Shown piece by piece: positions 1-16,130 of a stretch of DNA of 64,000 bases. How positions within the stretch are numbered: the first letter of the stretch is position 1; each line of letters opens with the position of its first letter. The position numbers and the translations under genes are program-made. The notes beneath the pieces were generated by a model. That model was not told where the DNA came from and ran no database searches. It saw nothing but the letters and a program-made list of their open reading frames with translations. The DNA comes from Spirodela intermedia (taxonomy: Eukaryota > Streptophyta > Magnoliopsida > Alismatales > Araceae): positions 2,700,035 through 2,764,034 of the forward strand of contig LR746272.1 in NCBI GenBank assembly GCA_902729315.2. Direction: 5' to 3'.

Positions 1-51
1 TATAATCATGGCCCAGAAAGGAAAGAAAGAAAGACTAATCAGTAGTCATAC

Positions 52-2684
52 CCGGCGATGGAGCATGCTGCAAGGAGCCCAATGCGTCGTCTCGGAAATG
101 AACACCCACTAAGAGGCTGTAGTCCATGATGCCTTCAGCCTCCAAGAACTCACAGTCTCTGTCGATTTGCCTGGTCATGCACAAAGCTGTCATCAGAACG
201 GAAAGAACAACGCCATAGCAGCGTCGATTGGGGTCCTGGGGAGAGGAGACTTACTCCAGAAGCTCCAGAAACCAGGACCGCTGTAGGCGGAACACGAAAT
301 TGAGATCAAGATCCTTGAGAGTGGTCGTCTCGTCGATCTCCCCTTCCGCCTTGTCTGTCGTTCGACCATGGGAAGAACCTTTCAGGTCGAATCTCCTGTG
401 GATGCGGTGCTCTGAGCAGAACAAGTTGCCCATTACTATGAAACGGACCTGGTTCCAATGGAGAAAAGGAGAGTGCAAATCTATCAAAATCTGGGCGCAA
501 TCGAGAGCACCAAGCAATCGAGATGTATGCATACCTTCTGCCCCCCAATGGGTTTAACACAGTGGACGCCATAGAATCTTGTGACAAGCGAGTTCTTGTA
601 CGTATTAACATGATGAAAGTAGCTGGGAAGCATCCTGACCAGCACCTGCGAGAACCAGATTCCAGAGAAGTCAGCAGGGTAGAAGACGATGCAACAGAGG
701 AGAGGGAGTATGAGCAGAGATGAATGAACAGGGGTGTGGAGACTGACCTTGACTTCTGATTTTCTGACGGTTTTTATCATGAAGCGATCATCTTGAGTCA
801 GATAGAAGAAACTCCCGCTCTTCCCAGGGGAGGACAGCTCCCTCAAAGCGTCGTTCCCGCAAATGGCCAGCATGTAATCAGCGGGATCCACAGCGAATAG
901 TTTCCGGAGATGTCTGCCATGACGGCGGGGAAGGATCTCAGCATGGGAGACGCAGGCAAGACTGCGGGTGAGTTATCGGCAGTGGGAGGAGAGCACGTAC
1001 CTGAAGACCATGGGGCAGTAGTCCTTCCACCTGAACTCAACAGACTGGTGCGGTGGGGTAATCTTCGATCCTTCCGGAGGGAACCTGGTCCAGAACTTCT
1101 CCCTTGGATCGAAGTCCCCATGTCTGAGTTCCCTCATCTGGGTCGATGAAGCAAGCTTGCCAACCGAATACCTGAGAAGGTTTAGAAGAAGGAGAATCGA
1201 CCGACTGTTGAGCGAAGGATAACCTCTAGCAGCAAGCAATATGCAAGATGGAGATCTCAGAAGGCCGAGGAGGTCAGTCACCTGATACCCACTTGCAGGT
1301 TCAGCATCAGGTCATAATTCTTGTGGCCCTTGGAGATGGTCTGCCCCGGCTTCTTCGCCTCAGACACAGTGCCACAGCGGGGACTGCGCTGCGACTGTGG
1401 GTTCCTTTCTGCTCTTGCTTCCGCTTCTGCGCTAATCTTCTTCTCAACGGAGCTCCCATCACGGTACAGTATGGAAGCCTCGAGCGCGTCAACGATGTCG
1501 CAGGTGATTTCCCCAGCTTCGTCGTCAGATTCCCAAATGCAGATCCGGGGAAGGCTTTTCTCCGCGAGGCTAGACCTTCCCAGAGAGCCGTCCACTGAGA
1601 ACCGCTTCCCGGAACAGAGAAGACGGCGGTGGCCCTCATCCCCGGAGGAAGAGGGAGAAGAGAAGAAGAGCGAGCTAGAATTAGGGTTGGGAATGCTCTT
1701 CCATGGCGGATGAGGCGAGCAGCTTTGGTGGGCAGGGGTGTCGCCGGGGTAGAAATGACCGCGAAGCTGGCTCTGGTTCTTGGGGTCCTTCGTCCAGCTC
1801 CCGACGTAGCAGCTGCCGTCGGGCCAGGTGAAGACGCCGCCGCCCTTGGGGACCCCGTTCTCCCATTGGCCTTCGTACCGATTGCCGTTCGCCCACATCA
1901 GAACTCCCCTGCCGGAGATCACGCCACCGCGCCACTCGCCGGCGTACTGGCTCCCGTTCCTCCAGACGTATCTTCCATGCCCTTCCTGGAGGTTGCGCCG
2001 CCAGTTGCCCTCGTAGTAGTCGCCATTGGCGTAGCACTTCTTCCCGAATCCGTGCTTCCGGTCGGAGCTCCAGTATCCATGGTAGGTGTCCCCGTCGGCG
2101 CCGGTGAAGGTGCCGAAGCCCTCCATCCGACCGGACTTGAACTGCCCCTCGTAGGTGGCGCCTGATGGCCATGAGAACTTGCCGGCGCCGGCTGCCTTGC
2201 CCCGCCGCCACTCCCCCTCGTACATGCAGCCATCGGACCAGAGGTACTTCCCCACGCCGTGCGGCACGTTGCCGGAGAAGCTCCCCAGGTACAGATCCCC
2301 GTTGGGCAGCGCCTTCTCGACCACCGTCGCCTCCGCCGCCTCCTTCTCCGTCGTCGGCGCCACCCTGCGCGCAGCAGCGAGAGATCTGGAGCGAGGAGGA
2401 GCGGAGGGCGCCAGAGGACGAGAAGACGCCGAAATGGGAGGAGCAACCACGAGGAGGTCCGAGCTTCTCTGCTGTCGCAGGTTCTCCTCCTCCTCCTCCT
2501 CCTCCTCCGCCACCGCCGGCACTGCAACGACAACTACACCATCCTCCCCTTCTTTCTTCTTCTTCTTGATTCTGACTCCACTGCTGCGGTGGGGAGCGGG
2601 ATCGGCGACTCTTCCTACTCCCGCCGCCATAATCGCTCCCGCTGCTCCACCCCCTCGGCCGCCATCACCCGCTCCCCGACGCAT
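52..2684 (-). CDS. PIP5K: Phosphatidylinositol 4-phosphate 5-kinase with MORN repeats, 3' end beyond window
   Basis: Phosphorylates PI4P to PI(4,5)P2 at the plasma membrane. Six exons are visible, in coding order: 2684-1282, 1171-1001, 913-748, 645-535, 448-255 and 170-52. All junctions are GT-AG and in frame, giving about 721 residues. Residues 1-125 are low-complexity, with a Lys run at 40-44 and a Glu run at 60-67. About eight MORN repeats follow (roughly 126-315, pattern YEGEW/GKGxFxW). The kinase core then begins, with [14 protein letters not shown], the [10 protein letters not shown] motif (DLKGS about 638-642) and [14 protein letters not shown]. The activation loop and C-terminus lie off the left edge. 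Repeat sequence and the RICIWESD segment are closest to my memory of the Arabidopsis PIP5K4/5/6 group, which is an inference. The ATG at 2684 is the first in frame; the one at 2630 is an alternative. The poly-Glu run is encoded by a CTC/GAG trinucleotide tract at about 2480-2512. Confidence 0.93.
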
Positions 2685-5206
<2,522 letters not shown>

Positions 5207-5216
5207 TAGGGTTTTA
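5207..5216 (+). promoter_or_regulatory. Telo-box-like element upstream of importin-4
   Basis: TAGGGTTTTA lies about 90 bp upstream of the importin-4 ATG and matches the plant telo-box (AAACCCTA in reverse). That element is common near transcription starts of housekeeping and translation genes. It is a short motif and could be chance. Confidence 0.35.
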
Positions 5217-5306
5217 GAGAGGGAGTGGGTGGGGGAGGTCGGAGAGGTCGAAGCCCCTTGCTCGGCGGCGGGAGACCGACACGCCGGCGAGCTTTCGCAG
5301 GGAGAG

Positions 5307-8300
5307 ATGGCTTCCTCGCAGCAGTCCCTGGAGTTGCTGCTGCTGCAATTCTTAATGCCGGACAACGAGGCAAGGCGGCAGGCGGAGGAGCAGATAAAGC
5401 GACTGGCAAAGGACCCGCAGGTGGTTCCGTCTCTTGTCCATCACTTGAGAACCGCGAAGACTCCGAACGTCCGGCAACTCTCGGCGGTCCTCCTCCGTAA
5501 GAAGATCACCGGGCACTGGGCCAAGCTGCCGCCGCAGGTTAAACAGTCCGTTAAATCTGCCCTCATTGAAAGCATCACCCTCGAACATAGGTGTGGATTC
5601 CCTTCTCTTCTAGCGTAAAAATATATTTTTTCTCATACAATGGCGAATTTCCACGCATCTTTTTTTGTTTTGGGTGAGGATAATTGGTCTCTTTTCCTTG
5701 GCTCGTCAATCCGATAAAATTTCATACCTTCGTGTGTTTACCATTTATACGTATATCACTTACTCCGCTCGGTCACAGAAGTTCTTGAATGTATCCACTT
5801 TTTTTAAAAAAATGGTACCGTTTATTTTGCTGATGGACCATACTTGTGTTTATGTTGCTTGCTGACTATGAATATTGAATGGAAGCTAGACGTTTATGAA
5901 AACATGGTTTTCTCTTAAAAAATCATAGACTTTGGGCGAGTTAATTTTATTTATTGAGAGGTTACTCGCATGCTTTTTATAGGAATTAGTTCCTTTTGTA
6001 ACTCCCCTGCCTCTTGATTAAGTTCAAAAGGTGGAATCCGGTTCTCACCCTAGCCAACTTGTGGGCATGCTCTATGTCTCATATTGATGGAACATTTGCT
6101 TTCATAATAAAATATATATTTTAAATTATTTCTTTCACAATAACCAGAGAATTAACTTATTAGCAGTATGAACATGAGAATTTTAGCTGACATTTTCTCA
6201 ATCAAGGCCGTACTATGTGGTATGTCCTAGAAGAGGAGAAGGGAAATATTTTAGAAGATTTGGGTGATTTTTTCACAGGGATACTGCCAGAAGAAAGACA
6301 CGTATTGAAGAGACCCTAACCTGTCATGTAGGAAGGGTGAAGAAAATAATTCAAGAGCCCGTCAAGGCTGGGCTCACCTGAATTTTCCCTTGGTTGCTAT
6401 TCTGCTGTTCCCATAGACTATGATACAATTAGATGTCTCTGTCTTAGTGTATACTGGATTAGAAGGTCGGGTTGCGACTTACGGTGAACCTTTTAACCCC
6501 TCGTATCAGTGCTACACTAAAACTATCCCTCGTGAGTCTACTATTTACATTGGGTTGCAAGTTTAGTTGATGATGTGTATCACATCCCACTGGGGAATCC
6601 AGGGGATGACGGCAGCAACTTCAAAAACAATGACTGTAGTGTCAGCCCGCCAGTAACTCCTGATAGCCTGACCCTGCGATCCATTAGTGCGGGAAGAATT
6701 ATCTCCACGATTTGCCACTTCCTTCACGTAAATATTTCGCATCCTTCAGTTGTCGAGCCCTTTAGAATATGTGCTCCCATTATATAAATATCGATTTCTA
6801 ATACTGCTACCTTACAAAAAAGTGGAAAATGTGAAATGTTGTCCCTTCAAAATATGGCTAATACTGCTACTCTTGTTTGTATGCCATTGCCCTGTCTGGA
6901 TGGGCTCAATCCTACTACCCAGAAGTTTCAAAATATTTCCATCAGTATTCCATTCATGCTGAATTTAATGCAGTTAACCATTTAAAATTTGAAGGCTTTA
7001 TGATTCTAGAAAATGGTTCGAATGTAAAAAAAATCCCTCCACTTGAAGTATTCTTGGATTTTTTCTGCTTGGTTTTCCTGTTCAAACAAGAGCTGTGGGC
7101 ATGCCCAGAAATGCTGCATTATCTTTTTTCTCTAGCATTGCTGCTTTGCACTCTTCTTGTTGTGTTTTTATGAGATATTTTACATAACTTGACAAGGCTC
7201 GTTGGAAGAGTCTCTTTCATATGCCATTTTACATGCCGTGGCAAAGGATTTAACGAGTATATTGTTTTCGATTGGCATTCATGACTGATAAGCATTCTAG
7301 TCCTTGATCTTGAATTTTTCCCATGTCGCAGAAGCTTTAACCACCTCTAAGTATGAATCTTATATTTTTGATATTTCCATTTTGTACGTATAACTTATTC
7401 AGAGGTTACGTTCTATGCTTCTTTTACAGTCCTCCTGTTAGGCGTGCAAGCGCAAACGTTGTAAGCATAGTTGCTAAGTATGCTGTTCCTGCTGGAGAAT
7501 GGCCCGAATTATTGCCATTTCTTTTTCAGTGCAGCCAGAGTCCACAGGAGGACCATAGGGAGGTAAGTATTTGTTCACAGCCTTCAATTGATATGCCTTA
7601 GCGGTCTATACAACCGGTTTTTGCTCCTTTTTACTCTTGAATCGAATTGTTTCCAATCAATTGTCTATGAATGTTCAGGATACTGCAGAAAGGTATGAAT
7701 CACAATAGAAAATGAAATGCAAAAAAAAATATAAACTAACGAATCGATTTCATTCGAGGTTAAATTTCTTCCAATTCCATAGGAGCATGTTGATGCTAAT
7801 GTCTTCCCTGTTTGTTTGCTGAGTCCATGAAAGGAGATGAGCTGAAAACTATATTTTCCTTGAACTTGTACGATAAGCATCAATTCATGCCAAAATCTAT
7901 TGGTTGCCAGTGTTTTAATGTGGTAGGCTTCTGCGTTTGGACAATGTATGTTTTAAGGAACGTTTAAAACTATTCACATGGATAAAAAATATTGGGACTG
8001 CTGTTGAAAGGCATCACAGAAAGTCAAGCCACGCATGGTTTGACGTGTAGGTCGCTGTGAGTTGACCTGAGTCACAAGAATTGTGTCTGAAATGAAGAAA
8101 AGTTGGGATAGTTGTATGTTTCGATTTTCATAGACTTGGAAATGTTTTCCCCATGATGGAGTCATCGTTAGCAGTGTGGAAGGGGAGCAGGCCTGAAAAT
8201 TAATCTCCGCATTGGTGAATTCGTGGTATTGGGAATTACAGAAAGTTAGGCCTTAAGTTTTTCGTGATCTTTATTTTCCTAGACATTTTCCTTGGAGTTA

Positions 8301-11300
8301 CTGACGTGAATGTATTGTATATAATTCTGAATCTACACTCACGGGATTGAAGAAGCAGATGAATTTATTTTCAGAAGTGTCTCCACGGTCCACAGGCAAA
8401 GGCTGTTCTTTTGAAGTTCGGAAAGTACAGTGAGATGACTAGAAACGGTAGGAAGCCCAATTTTATAATCTGCTCAGCATATTGGTTATTATCCATATTC
8501 ATAATGGCTGTAGCCATTGAGACAATAATTGGAGGTATAAGATATTCTGGATAGTTAATGGTGAAGGAGCAGAGGTAGAGATTGTGTAGCTACGAGTGAA
8601 CCTTTAAGAAGGTGATTGTAAGTCGGGGAAGTATGTAAACACTCTATATATTAATATCATCACGAGGTAGTCAAGGGCTAGTAATAATGGAGCATATAGC
8701 ATTGTATCAATGAATGTGTTTATATTCTATTTGGATGTCGGTTATTGAGAGTTCTCAGTCCATAAGTAACATTGTGGTCTTCAACCTGCGAAATGAAAAG
8801 ATAATCGATTTCTTGTATTGCTGGATTTTTTAGTGTAGCGTCTTTTAAAAGCCTAACGTTCATTTTGTCTACTGGTTTTTCTTCTATAAAGTGAGAGAAA
8901 ACGTCCTGGGATGCTTGGATCCTTGATTTATAACGTGAGGATGTACCCATAATCAGAGGACAACAGCGTCTGGAAATGGAAACCACGGAAATTTACTGCC
9001 TAAGTTCATTTTTTAAGTGAGGACGTGAGATTGGTGGAGTAAAACGCTTGAGGGGTGGGGGGAGGGAGGGAGGGTTATTGTGTTGACTGTTTTCCCTTCT
9101 TATTTTAGTTGGTTACTTTCCGTTTTTCTATGGCTATGATATATCTTTTAATCTGTTTTTATTTTGTGCCAGGTCGCATTGATCCTTTTCAGTTCTTTAA
9201 CTGAGACGATCGGGTCTACATTTCAATCTAATTTAGCAGAGTTACAGCCTATTCTACTTAAAAGTTTACAAGATGAAACTAGTACTCGTGTCCGTGTGGC
9301 CGCTCTTAAGTGAGTAGTACACTTTCTGAAATTCTTAGAATACAATGTTGATCCATTTGGTATATGTTGTTCAACTCAATTCTGATTTATGATATTGAGA
9401 CTATTTATTCATGTTTTCAGGGCTGTTGGGTCTTTGATAGAGTTCATCAATGAAGGAAATGATATTGTAAGCCACTTTCTGATGTTATTATATTTTGCCC
9501 TTTTGTTGGTCACGTCATTGACTCTAATGATACATTTTTATCGATTAAGATTTTGTTTTCTCTCAGAGAATTGTGTCATCGACATCTCAATGTATTTCAG
9601 TGAAGCATGGAAAAAGATCTCATATAAACTGTCGATTTAAGTGATCTTGTTTTCGACTTATGAGTCATGCATTAGTTACTCAGTTGGTCAATTCAGCTCG
9701 AAATTAGATGTCCACTATCCTGTTCAGATGTATACTCAAATCCCACTTGGACTGGAATCTGCTGATCCAAACCTTTCTGATAGCAACAACTAATGATGAA
9801 AAAAACAAGAAAAATAGAAAACGAGAAAACTAGGTTGGAAAAAAAGGGTCCTTATCTCACTGTTACTCGTTGTTGGTCATCATTGACAGCTACTGCAGGG
9901 CATTAGCTATGGCTACCTGCTACCACACTGATCCAGCTTTCTTGGAATTTCACTGTAGGATTCTGTCTTCCACATCCCTGCATAGAATGGGGAGAGGGAT
10001 TCATAGGATGTGTTGCCCGTTTGTTAGAGTATGTGCAAGGGAAGAATGTAAGAAAAATAAGAAAATAAAACTGTGACAACCAGTGGGAAGACTGCTATTA
10101 CTGGTCATCTGGTGTGGCCACCCACTGCTACATTGCAGCAATTTGCTTTTATGGTTGTCACCATAGGCCTCTTTCCTTTGCCTTGCTAAGCGTGGTTGGT
10201 TTGGCTATTTGTATGGAGGTGCGGAGACTTTGTTTTTGCGTATCAGAATATTTTGGATGCATTAATACTTTCGTTAACCGTGCAATTCGTTTCATGGGTG
10301 AAATCAGCCTTCGTGTGAATCTATTTATTTGGATCTATTGTGTACTTCCACTTTTCTTGTGGTTTCTCTATTGTTTTTAATTTGGCATGCCACTCCACTG
10401 CATCTCCTGGGGATGTATAGCCTCTTTTCATTAGTCAGTGAAATTTACGATGCAGTTTCTACAGCTGAAAAGAACTCCAATGATACATTTTTGTATTATC
10501 TTCAATTTCTATATTGTAATCTTATGATGTTAGGAGTAATAATCAGGCAGTAGGAATATCGTTTATAACTGAGTCTGTAAAATTTTAGCCATTTGAACGT
10601 ATTTACCGGCATGATGAAGTGCTGGTGATGAATAATTAGAATGCAACTAGTTTCGTTGTATTCTGAATCCTTTATGTTGAAAAAGTGACTTGTGTCTCAA
10701 TTATGTGAGTACTTGTGAGCCTGGTGATTAATTTCAGATAAATGCAATCCCACTGACAGGGAAATTCGATAGTGCAACAAGTGTCAAATATAATTGTCCT
10801 ATAGATAAGTAGATTAATGTGAAATCACGGCATTTTGTTTGATCTCAGAATGTGCTCGAAAATAAGCAAGTGTTCAGTGACTCTGATTACACCTGTATAG
10901 ACTGGTTAGTATTCAGTGGATGAAAAAGGTGGTGGTTAATTCGTGAAATGTACTGTCACTCCTATTATGTTTATAAAGTGAAATAAATGAGCGGAAAACT
11001 TGGCATGTTGTGAAATACCGTAATTACCATGCGGGATCATTAAATGTTCACAAGTGCACATGGCTTTTTTGTGCAGGTGAAACTTTTTCGGGAGTTTATT
11101 CCCAGTATTTTGAGCGTATCACGTCAGTGCCTTGCAAATGGTGAGGATGATGTTGCAGCAATCGCCTTTGAAATTTTTGATGAGCTTATTGAGTCACCTG
11201 CTCCTCTTCTTAGTGATTCTGTAAGATCTATCGTGCAGTTTTCCCTTGAAGTTTGTTCCAGTCAAAACTTGGAAATGAATATTCGACATCAGGTACTACG

Positions 11301-14300
11301 GGGAATCGAAAAAGAATGCAGTTTCATTTTCTTAACTTTGAGAAATGTATCTTAGCTTGTCATTCTTGATCTTATCAGGCTATTCAGATAATTTCGTGGC
11401 TTGTGAAATACAAGGCTAATTTTCTGAGAAAGCACAAGCTGGTTGTTCCCATTCTCCAAGTAATCTGTCCTTTGCTTACAGAAACAATTGATAATGATGA
11501 AGAAGTTGATCTTGCGGCTGATAGATCGGCTGCAGAAGTGATTGACACAATGGCTGTTAATCTACCTAAGCATGTTTTTCCTCCGGTTTTTGAGTTTGCT
11601 TCAGTAAATAGTCAACATGTGAACCCCAAATATCGGGAGGCATCTGTAACAGCGTTAGGTGTCATTTCAGAGGGTTGTTCGGACCCTTTGAAAGATAAGC
11701 TGAATCATGCTTTACACATTGTTCTGGGAGCCTTGAGGGATCAAGAGCAAATGGTGAGGGGAGCTGCGTCATTTGCATTGGGCCAGTTTGCTGAACATCT
11801 GCAACCTGAAATCATATCTCACTATGACGCCGTTCTTCCGTCTATTCTGTGTGCCCTTGATGATGCATCTGATGAAGTGAAGGTAAATTGGTGATTCTAG
11901 TGTTGATGTCAGATACATAATATATTCACATGCTTATGCGTGCCTATTCATCTTTTCCAGGAAAAATCATACTATGCATTGGCAGCATTTTGTGAAGATA
12001 TGGGTACAGAGATTCTTCCCTATTTGGATTCTTTGATGGGAAGATTGATTACAGCACTCGAAAATAGTCCTCGTAATCTTCAGGAAACATGCATGGTAGG
12101 ATGACATCTATATTTCAATGTTGATGTCAGTATAACACTTTTTGATGAAAAGAGACTAAATGGTTATTCCTTATTCTCTGCAGTCTGCGATTGCTGCGAT
12201 AGCAGCTGCAGCAGAGCAGGCATTCACACCCTATGCTGAAAGGGTCCTGGAATTGATGAAAGTTTTCATGGTACTCACAAAAGATGAAGATCTGCGGTCA
12301 CGAGCGAGAGCTACCGAGCTAGTTGGAATAATTTCATTAGCTGTTGGACGGATGAGGATGGAGTCAATAGTACCTCCTTTCATTGAAGCTGCCATATCTG
12401 TAATACTTCATTCACATCTTTTCTAACACAATTTACATTGAAGGGTTTGATTTATGAAAATAATGCTTTCAGGGTTTTGCATTGGACTATACCGAACTTC
12501 GCGAGTACACCCATGGATTCTTTAGCAATCTTGCAGAAATGTTGGATGATGGGTTCTCACAGGTCCGTTGGCTGATGCATTCGTTTCTAGTATATTTTAT
12601 TTATGATGTTTGTTAACTCAGTAACATTGTGCTGCGTGTTTTATGATCAGTATCTACCCCATGTTGTTCCCTTGGTGTTTTCCTCATGCAACCTGGATGA
12701 TGGATCTGCTGTACAAATTGACGAGTCTGATGATAAGGACCACATTAATGGGTTTGGGGGTGTATCTTCTGATGATGATACATATGACGAGCCCAGGGTC
12801 CGCAATATTAGTGTTAGAACAGGAGTATTGGACGAGAAAGCTGCAGCAACCCAAGCTATTGGATTTTTTGCTCTTCATACAAAAAGTTCTTATGCACCGT
12901 ATCCTTCCATCTGAAGTACTTCTCCTAGGTTTTGGCAATTGAATTAAAAATAATTTTCTATTATATACTGTATCCTTGATAACTGCAAGCTATCTGGAGG
13001 AGTCACTGAGGATCTTGGTCAGACACTCTACATATTTTCATGAAGATGTCCGGCTTCAAGCTATTCTTTCCTTGAAACGTGAGTATCGAATCCTTATAAT
13101 ATGGGAAGTGATAGATCAAATAAGCTCAGAGAGTCTGGGCTATTGCAAAAACTCGATGACAGTTCTTACTAGAAGTGAAAAGAATGAAAAAGCTAATGAT
13201 AGCTTAATTTAGCTAATGATGAATTATTTTGGGTCTAAAACATATTTCAATGTTTAAGCAGACTATGCAAGAGTTTTTTTGTATTTCCTGTAGATCTTCC
13301 ACTCTATACGCATGTTTCTTTAAATTCTATTTTTTTCTTATACTTGCCAAATTATGTTTACCGACAGGCTGTTAACCTAGGGAATGAGAAGCGTAATAGC
13401 TAAACAGAAGGCGCTCTATCTTCCTTTCAGTGGCCATGGTGTCTTCTTTCCGTTTTATTTCTTCCATGTGGATTCAAAGTTGAAATGACCACTTTGAAAT
13501 GCCAATAAATTGATGGTGTTTGAATGTCAATCTGCTGTTTCCTATATCTGCATGAGAACGATGCTTCATAGTTATGGGCTGTGCATGTCTAATTTAGCAT
13601 GCAAAACATGGTGGACAATATGTAGAATCTTTATTTGTTATCTTAGTCATCTTTCAAAGGTCTATGCATACCTTCTACTGCTTAGACTTCTGTAAAAGCA
13701 GAGAAGTTTCAAAGCAAAGACTTTTTTTTATTGTTCTTTATGAATTCATTTGGCTCAGGTAATAGTGGAAGTATTACTTTTGTCTTTAAAAGGTTTTAGT
13801 TTCTGTTGCTTGTTACCGAGCTCAACCATGATTCAATTAGTTTTGCAACACCTACTTTCCCCCTTAAAATCCTCATCTTTGTTGATATCTTTATCGCAGA
13901 TGTTTTCACAGCACTGCAGGCACTTACCACAGTAAACAGTGTGAGTCATATGTGCCTTAATCCTCAGATTTTTATTTTTTTTGTGGTAATACACAGTGGT
14001 TTGATGTAATTTACTTTTTGTGATCCACTGATTGGAAATCTATAAAGATTGCAAGTTATTCCACGAACCACCATTTGATGTCAAACATAAATCTTCGTAT
14101 TTCTTCTTGTATAAATGTATACTGTCTGTTCTACTTCCTGTGTGCAATTCTAGAAGCATCATTTTGATATTTATGCATCATGCAGTAATTTATTTTTACT
14201 TCCATTGGAATTCTCAGATAAATTATTACTTTCAGTGATAGGAAAATATTCTCAAGTAAGCTTTTTTGTATGTTCTAATTTCGAGATACAGCTAATTTTT

Positions 14301-16021
14301 CTATTTTTGACTATTGTTATGCAGGGAATGCTGGAAAAACAGAAGGAAGTTATTCGTAGGACGTCTAACATATGCTTATTGGTTTTGTCTTCTCCATTGT
14401 AAGAGATATAATCGAGTTGGTAATGATATGCAGATACAGTGATGAATATCTTCATCAAGACAGCGATGGAAGATGACGACAAAGAAGTTGTTGCCCAAGC
14501 ATGTATGTGCACCGCGGACTTGGTGAAGGACTGCGATTATGTGCTTTTAGCCCCATGTAAGCTACCAAGTTTTAGCTTCTCAATTTTGAATAGATCAAAA
14601 TCGACTGGTTAATGTCTTCTGATGGTTTTATTTTCATATTAGTCATTCCACAGCTTGCTGAAGCAACTTTGACTCTCTTGCGGGAAGATTCTGCATGTCA
14701 ACAAATCGAGTCTGATAGTGAAATTGACGAGAATGACATTGACCATGATGAGGTTCTTATGGATGCTGTTTGCGACCTTCTTCCTGCTCTTGCAAAGGCT
14801 ATGGGTTCTAACTTTGAGCCTGTTTTTGCAAATCTATTTGAACATCTAATGAAATTTGCTGTAAGTTTCCCACTACACTCTCTCTCTCTCTCTCTCCCCT
14901 TAATTTGCCTCCCTTTTTCTAACACTTGGGCTATTTTTATGGTGCTAAATGGCAGAAACCTCGACGGCCTCCACAAGATCGGACGATGGTTGTTGCATGT
15001 CTGGCAGAAGTTGCACAGGAAATGGGCATCCCAATAGCTGGCTATGTTGATGTATGTAGGTTTCTCTGCTGCCTCATGAATCGCATTATCCTCCCCTCCT
15101 GATTAGACATTTTATATCGTTCTCGAGTATCCTTGCAGAGAGTGATGCCATTGGTGCTGAAGGAGTTAACATCATCAGACGCCACTAATAGGAGGAATGC
15201 TGCCTTTTGTGCCGGGGAGTTCTGCAAAAATGGAGGCCTCCCCGTTCTCAAGTATCCTTGTCAAAAGCTCCAATGCATCCTTTATTACCACAAACCCCGC
15301 CCAATACAGTAACATTCTGAGTAGATCCATTTCGGAGTTTCAGCCAGAGTTTTGCCTGACCAAACATGCTGCTTTCCCTGTTCAAAGTCCGAATTATTGC
15401 GTTTCCCCTTTCCCAAGTGGAAAACTTCTCCTTGACCCAGCCAAGATATTATGGGGAGATACTCCGATCCCTCTACCCACTGTTTGGGGGTTCAGAGCCT
15501 GATGCTGCTGTAAGAGACAATGCAGCTGGGGCAGTTGCTAGGATGATAATGGCTGCGCCTCAGTCTCTCCCGCTGGACCAGGTGGGAAACCAGAAGCTCC
15601 ATTGCATGAACTTCACTTGCTGAGGAAAATTCTTCCCCGTATTTCAGGTTCTTCCTGTTTTCCTGAAAGCTTTGCCGCTTAAGGAGGATCTCGTGGAGTC
15701 CATGACTGTGTACAGCTGTGTTTGCGAGCTGGTGTTGTCATCGAGTCCCCAGGTAAACCATCTTCTCTTGCCGTGCTATTAGAAATCTATGTCTTACACT
15801 GTGTTCTTGTTGAGGAACAGATCCTCCCTCTGGTTCCGGTCGTGGTCAGTGTGTTTGCTCAGGTCCTCTTGTCCCCAGATGAGTCCCCCGAGATCAAGGC
15901 CCGAGTTGGGATGGCTTTCTCGCACATGGTCACCCTCTTTGGCAACCAGCTGCATCCCGTTTTGGCCAGTCTCCCTCCTGCGCAAGCCAATGCTCTAGCC
16001 CCATTTGCAGGCAAAAGCTGA
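5307..16021 (+). CDS. IPO4: Importin-4-type importin beta (nuclear import receptor)
   Basis: HEAT/ARM-repeat karyopherin that carries cargo such as histones and ribosomal proteins into the nucleus with Ran. Twenty exons: 5307-5590, 7430-7562, 9173-9309, 9421-9466, 11077-11292, 11379-11882, 11961-12095, 12184-12399, 12473-12562, 12651-12898, 12990-13078, 13900-13940, 14325-14355, 14434-14556, 14643-14860, 14956-15051, 15139-15251, 15446-15581, 15648-15752, 15821-16021. They join in frame to 1053 residues, matching about 1048 for the Arabidopsis orthologue (At4g27640) as I remember it. The N-terminus MASSQQSLELLLLQFLMPDN, the acidic segment GGVSSDDDTYDEPRVRNISV and the end LPPAQANALAPFAG are family hallmarks. 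The ATG at 5307 is the first in frame; the frame is open upstream but only GTG codons occur there. Exons 12 and 13 are very short (41 and 31 nt). Introns 1, 2 and 4 are 1.6-1.8 kb, AT-rich, with no further genes seen. Intron 11 is 0.8 kb. Confidence 0.96.
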
Positions 16022-16024
16022 CAG

Positions 16025-16040
16025 GTAAGTAGACCAGATC

Positions 16041-16089
<49 letters not shown>

Positions 16090-16130
16090 TTCATCATACT
16101 GAGTGAGTCCGCCATTGATATTTCTTCCAG
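16025..16130 (+). other. Predicted 3'-UTR intron of importin-4
   Basis: Three bases after the stop codon is a perfect donor, CAG|GTAAGT. A pyrimidine-rich acceptor TTTCTTCCAG ends at 16130. The 106-bp predicted intron contains the CT microsatellite. Because the junction would sit within a few bases of the stop, it should not trigger nonsense-mediated decay under the usual 50-55 nt rule. Alternatively the transcript may simply read through. Confidence 0.5.
16044..16085. repeat. (CT)n microsatellite
   Basis: About 42 bases of uninterrupted TC dinucleotide inside the predicted 3'-UTR intron of importin-4. It may serve as the polypyrimidine tract, and its length is probably polymorphic. Confidence 0.95.

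Noticed and set aside
5229..5306. N-terminal extension or upstream frame of importin-4
   Set aside because: Both candidate starts (5225, 5229) are GTG. The ATG at 5307 matches the family start.
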